Source: Rhodosorus marinus (lineage: Eukaryota; Rhodophyta; Stylonematophyceae; Stylonematales; Stylonemataceae). From it: DNA of 64,000 bases. Positions 63,025 through 64,000 of this stretch are shown here, piece after piece (positions within the stretch are counted from its first letter, which is position 1; each line of letters begins with the position of its first letter). The notes beneath the pieces were generated by a model. That model worked only from the letters and a program-made list of their open reading frames with translations. It ran no database searches and had not been told where the DNA came from. A program made the translations under genes and the position numbers. The DNA is taken from the NCBI GenBank assembly GCA_029953675.1, contig JAMWBK010000011.1, positions 124,001-188,000 of the forward strand, given 5' to 3'.

Positions 63025-64000
63025 TTCGGTGACAGAAAGGCCCCCATGATTTAGGTCACCACGGTGGAGGCACATCATCGGTTAGTGGTGGAGCAAATAC
63101 GGGCGAGGCAGGTCACTCTGGGGGTGACGAAGCTTTTCAGTGGTGTTCAGCCATTCTAGAGAAGTCTGGGAGAGACAAGCCGCATGGATACGGTGAACAG
63201 GGTGGGCCATAGGTAGGAGTGAAAGCTCCGGTGTTGACGGCGTTACGTACCAACTGGAAAACCTGGCGGTGAGCGACGACGTAGACGTGCCCATCAAAGT
63301 GGTCCATGCCAAGAATGCACTGGGCTGCAGCTTGGCAGGCCGAAAAATGTCCCACGAGTGCTGGGCTTTACTCTTCGAGCGGTCTGTTCGGCGCGCGGTT
63401 AAGAGGACAAACCGGAGGAGGTCCTCCTTAGGCAGGTAGATCGTGCCCTCCCATGGTCGAGAAGATGACCCGGTTAGGCCCGGTTGATTGCGGCGGACGA
63501 TTGCCTGCAACTGCAGCTCCGTGACTATCTAGACGCCCTGGGTGGTTGCGAAAGAGACCTCGCAGCCAGGGAGAAACTACACTATCTATCAAGCCAAAGC
63601 ACTCAATAATGAGGGGGACGAACCGCCAGCCGCGGATACGCAGGTATGACCCTGAAGAAGCGAGAGCTGAGACTCCCCCCAAACCGCAGGCGATCCAAGT
63701 CGAGGCCGAGCACGAAGGTGAACTCAGAAGGGTGGTATACGAGTCCCAATGTACGTCCCACGAAAGGCTTTTTTGGATTACATCGGCCCTCGAGGGGCCT
63801 GACCCGACCGGGAAACGCCCTCCTCTGCCAGTCTCGACGGCACAGCCACGGCGTCAATATCCTCTGCAGCTTCTACACCACTGTCCAACCTCGACTGGAC
63901 TATGGCAGCGGCAGCACCACGAGATCTGGACAGAGTTGGCCCGGTGATGGTTGAACTTTATCGACATTGTACCAGAGCCAGAAGCGATACTTTGAAAACT
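63025..64000 (-). mobile_element. family-B fragment duplicated from the 50-51 kb locus, with internal deletion
   Basis: Corresponds to 50,127-50,724 followed directly by 51,247-51,600: AATGAGGGGGACGAACCG is joined to CCAGCCGCGGATACGCAGG, missing about 520 bp. The similarity is high along the whole length and runs off the window edge. Confidence 0.85.

Overview
The window is nuclear DNA of a photosynthetic eukaryote. Spliceosomal introns are short (mostly about 70-140 nt, GT-AG). There are plastid-type proteins (a carotenoid cleavage dioxygenase, an FtsH-like HEAGH protein of the plant VIR3 type, and a putative plastid membrane protein), a tRNA-Ser and a 5S rRNA gene. Intron density, gene content and non-LTR retrotransposons with a C-terminal restriction-like endonuclease would fit a red alga or a related algal lineage. 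That placement is inference; no marker in the window fixes the species.

Positions 1-39,400 are gene-dense. In order: the 3' end of dihydrolipoamide dehydrogenase (+), a three-exon UBL5/HUB1 gene (+), a putative plastid membrane protein (-), a NATD1-like acetyltransferase (+), PCF11 (-), PrimPol (-), a BAR-like helical protein (+), aspartate aminotransferase (-), FKBP12 (-), tRNA-Ser(TGA) (-), 5S rRNA (+), a carotenoid dioxygenase (+), AP-1 gamma-adaptin (+), TOM40 (-), the VIR3/FtsH-like protein (+), a D-glutamate cyclase-like protein (+), WDR82/SWD2 (-), a helix-turn-helix protein (+), a probable Mediator MED16 (+), a polyglutamine protein (+) and a 75-residue membrane protein (-). Most exon-intron models below were built by hand; their splice phases close into one reading frame.

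From about 40,680 to 64,000 the window is a repeat island. It is a nested mosaic of at least four families of non-LTR retrotransposon, recognisable by their C-terminal zinc finger plus PD-(D/E)XK-like endonuclease. One nearly full-length copy (family A, 42,525-47,240) keeps a long ORF1, a reverse transcriptase and the endonuclease, split over three ORFs in different frames. Other pieces are truncated, inverted or internally deleted. The island also holds a long fold-back palindrome (48,226-49,341), tandem repeats, a two- to four-unit degenerate repeat array (58,430-60,400), and one apparently intact host gene for a secreted cysteine-rich protein (56,454-57,841).

The most notable single observation is in PrimPol. 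The 11-exon model keeps the catalytic residues I can align with human PrimPol and the zinc-knuckle region, and every splice phase closes, but one in-frame TGA lies immediately before the conserved K-F-S-R-H active-site motif. The gene is also followed by a diverged partial copy of its own C-terminus. Functionally the genic part is mainly housekeeping: transcription and mRNA 3'-end formation (PCF11, WDR82, MED16, HUB1), vesicle traffic and mitochondrial import (AP-1 gamma, TOM40), and amino-acid and carotenoid metabolism. I see no operon-like logic.
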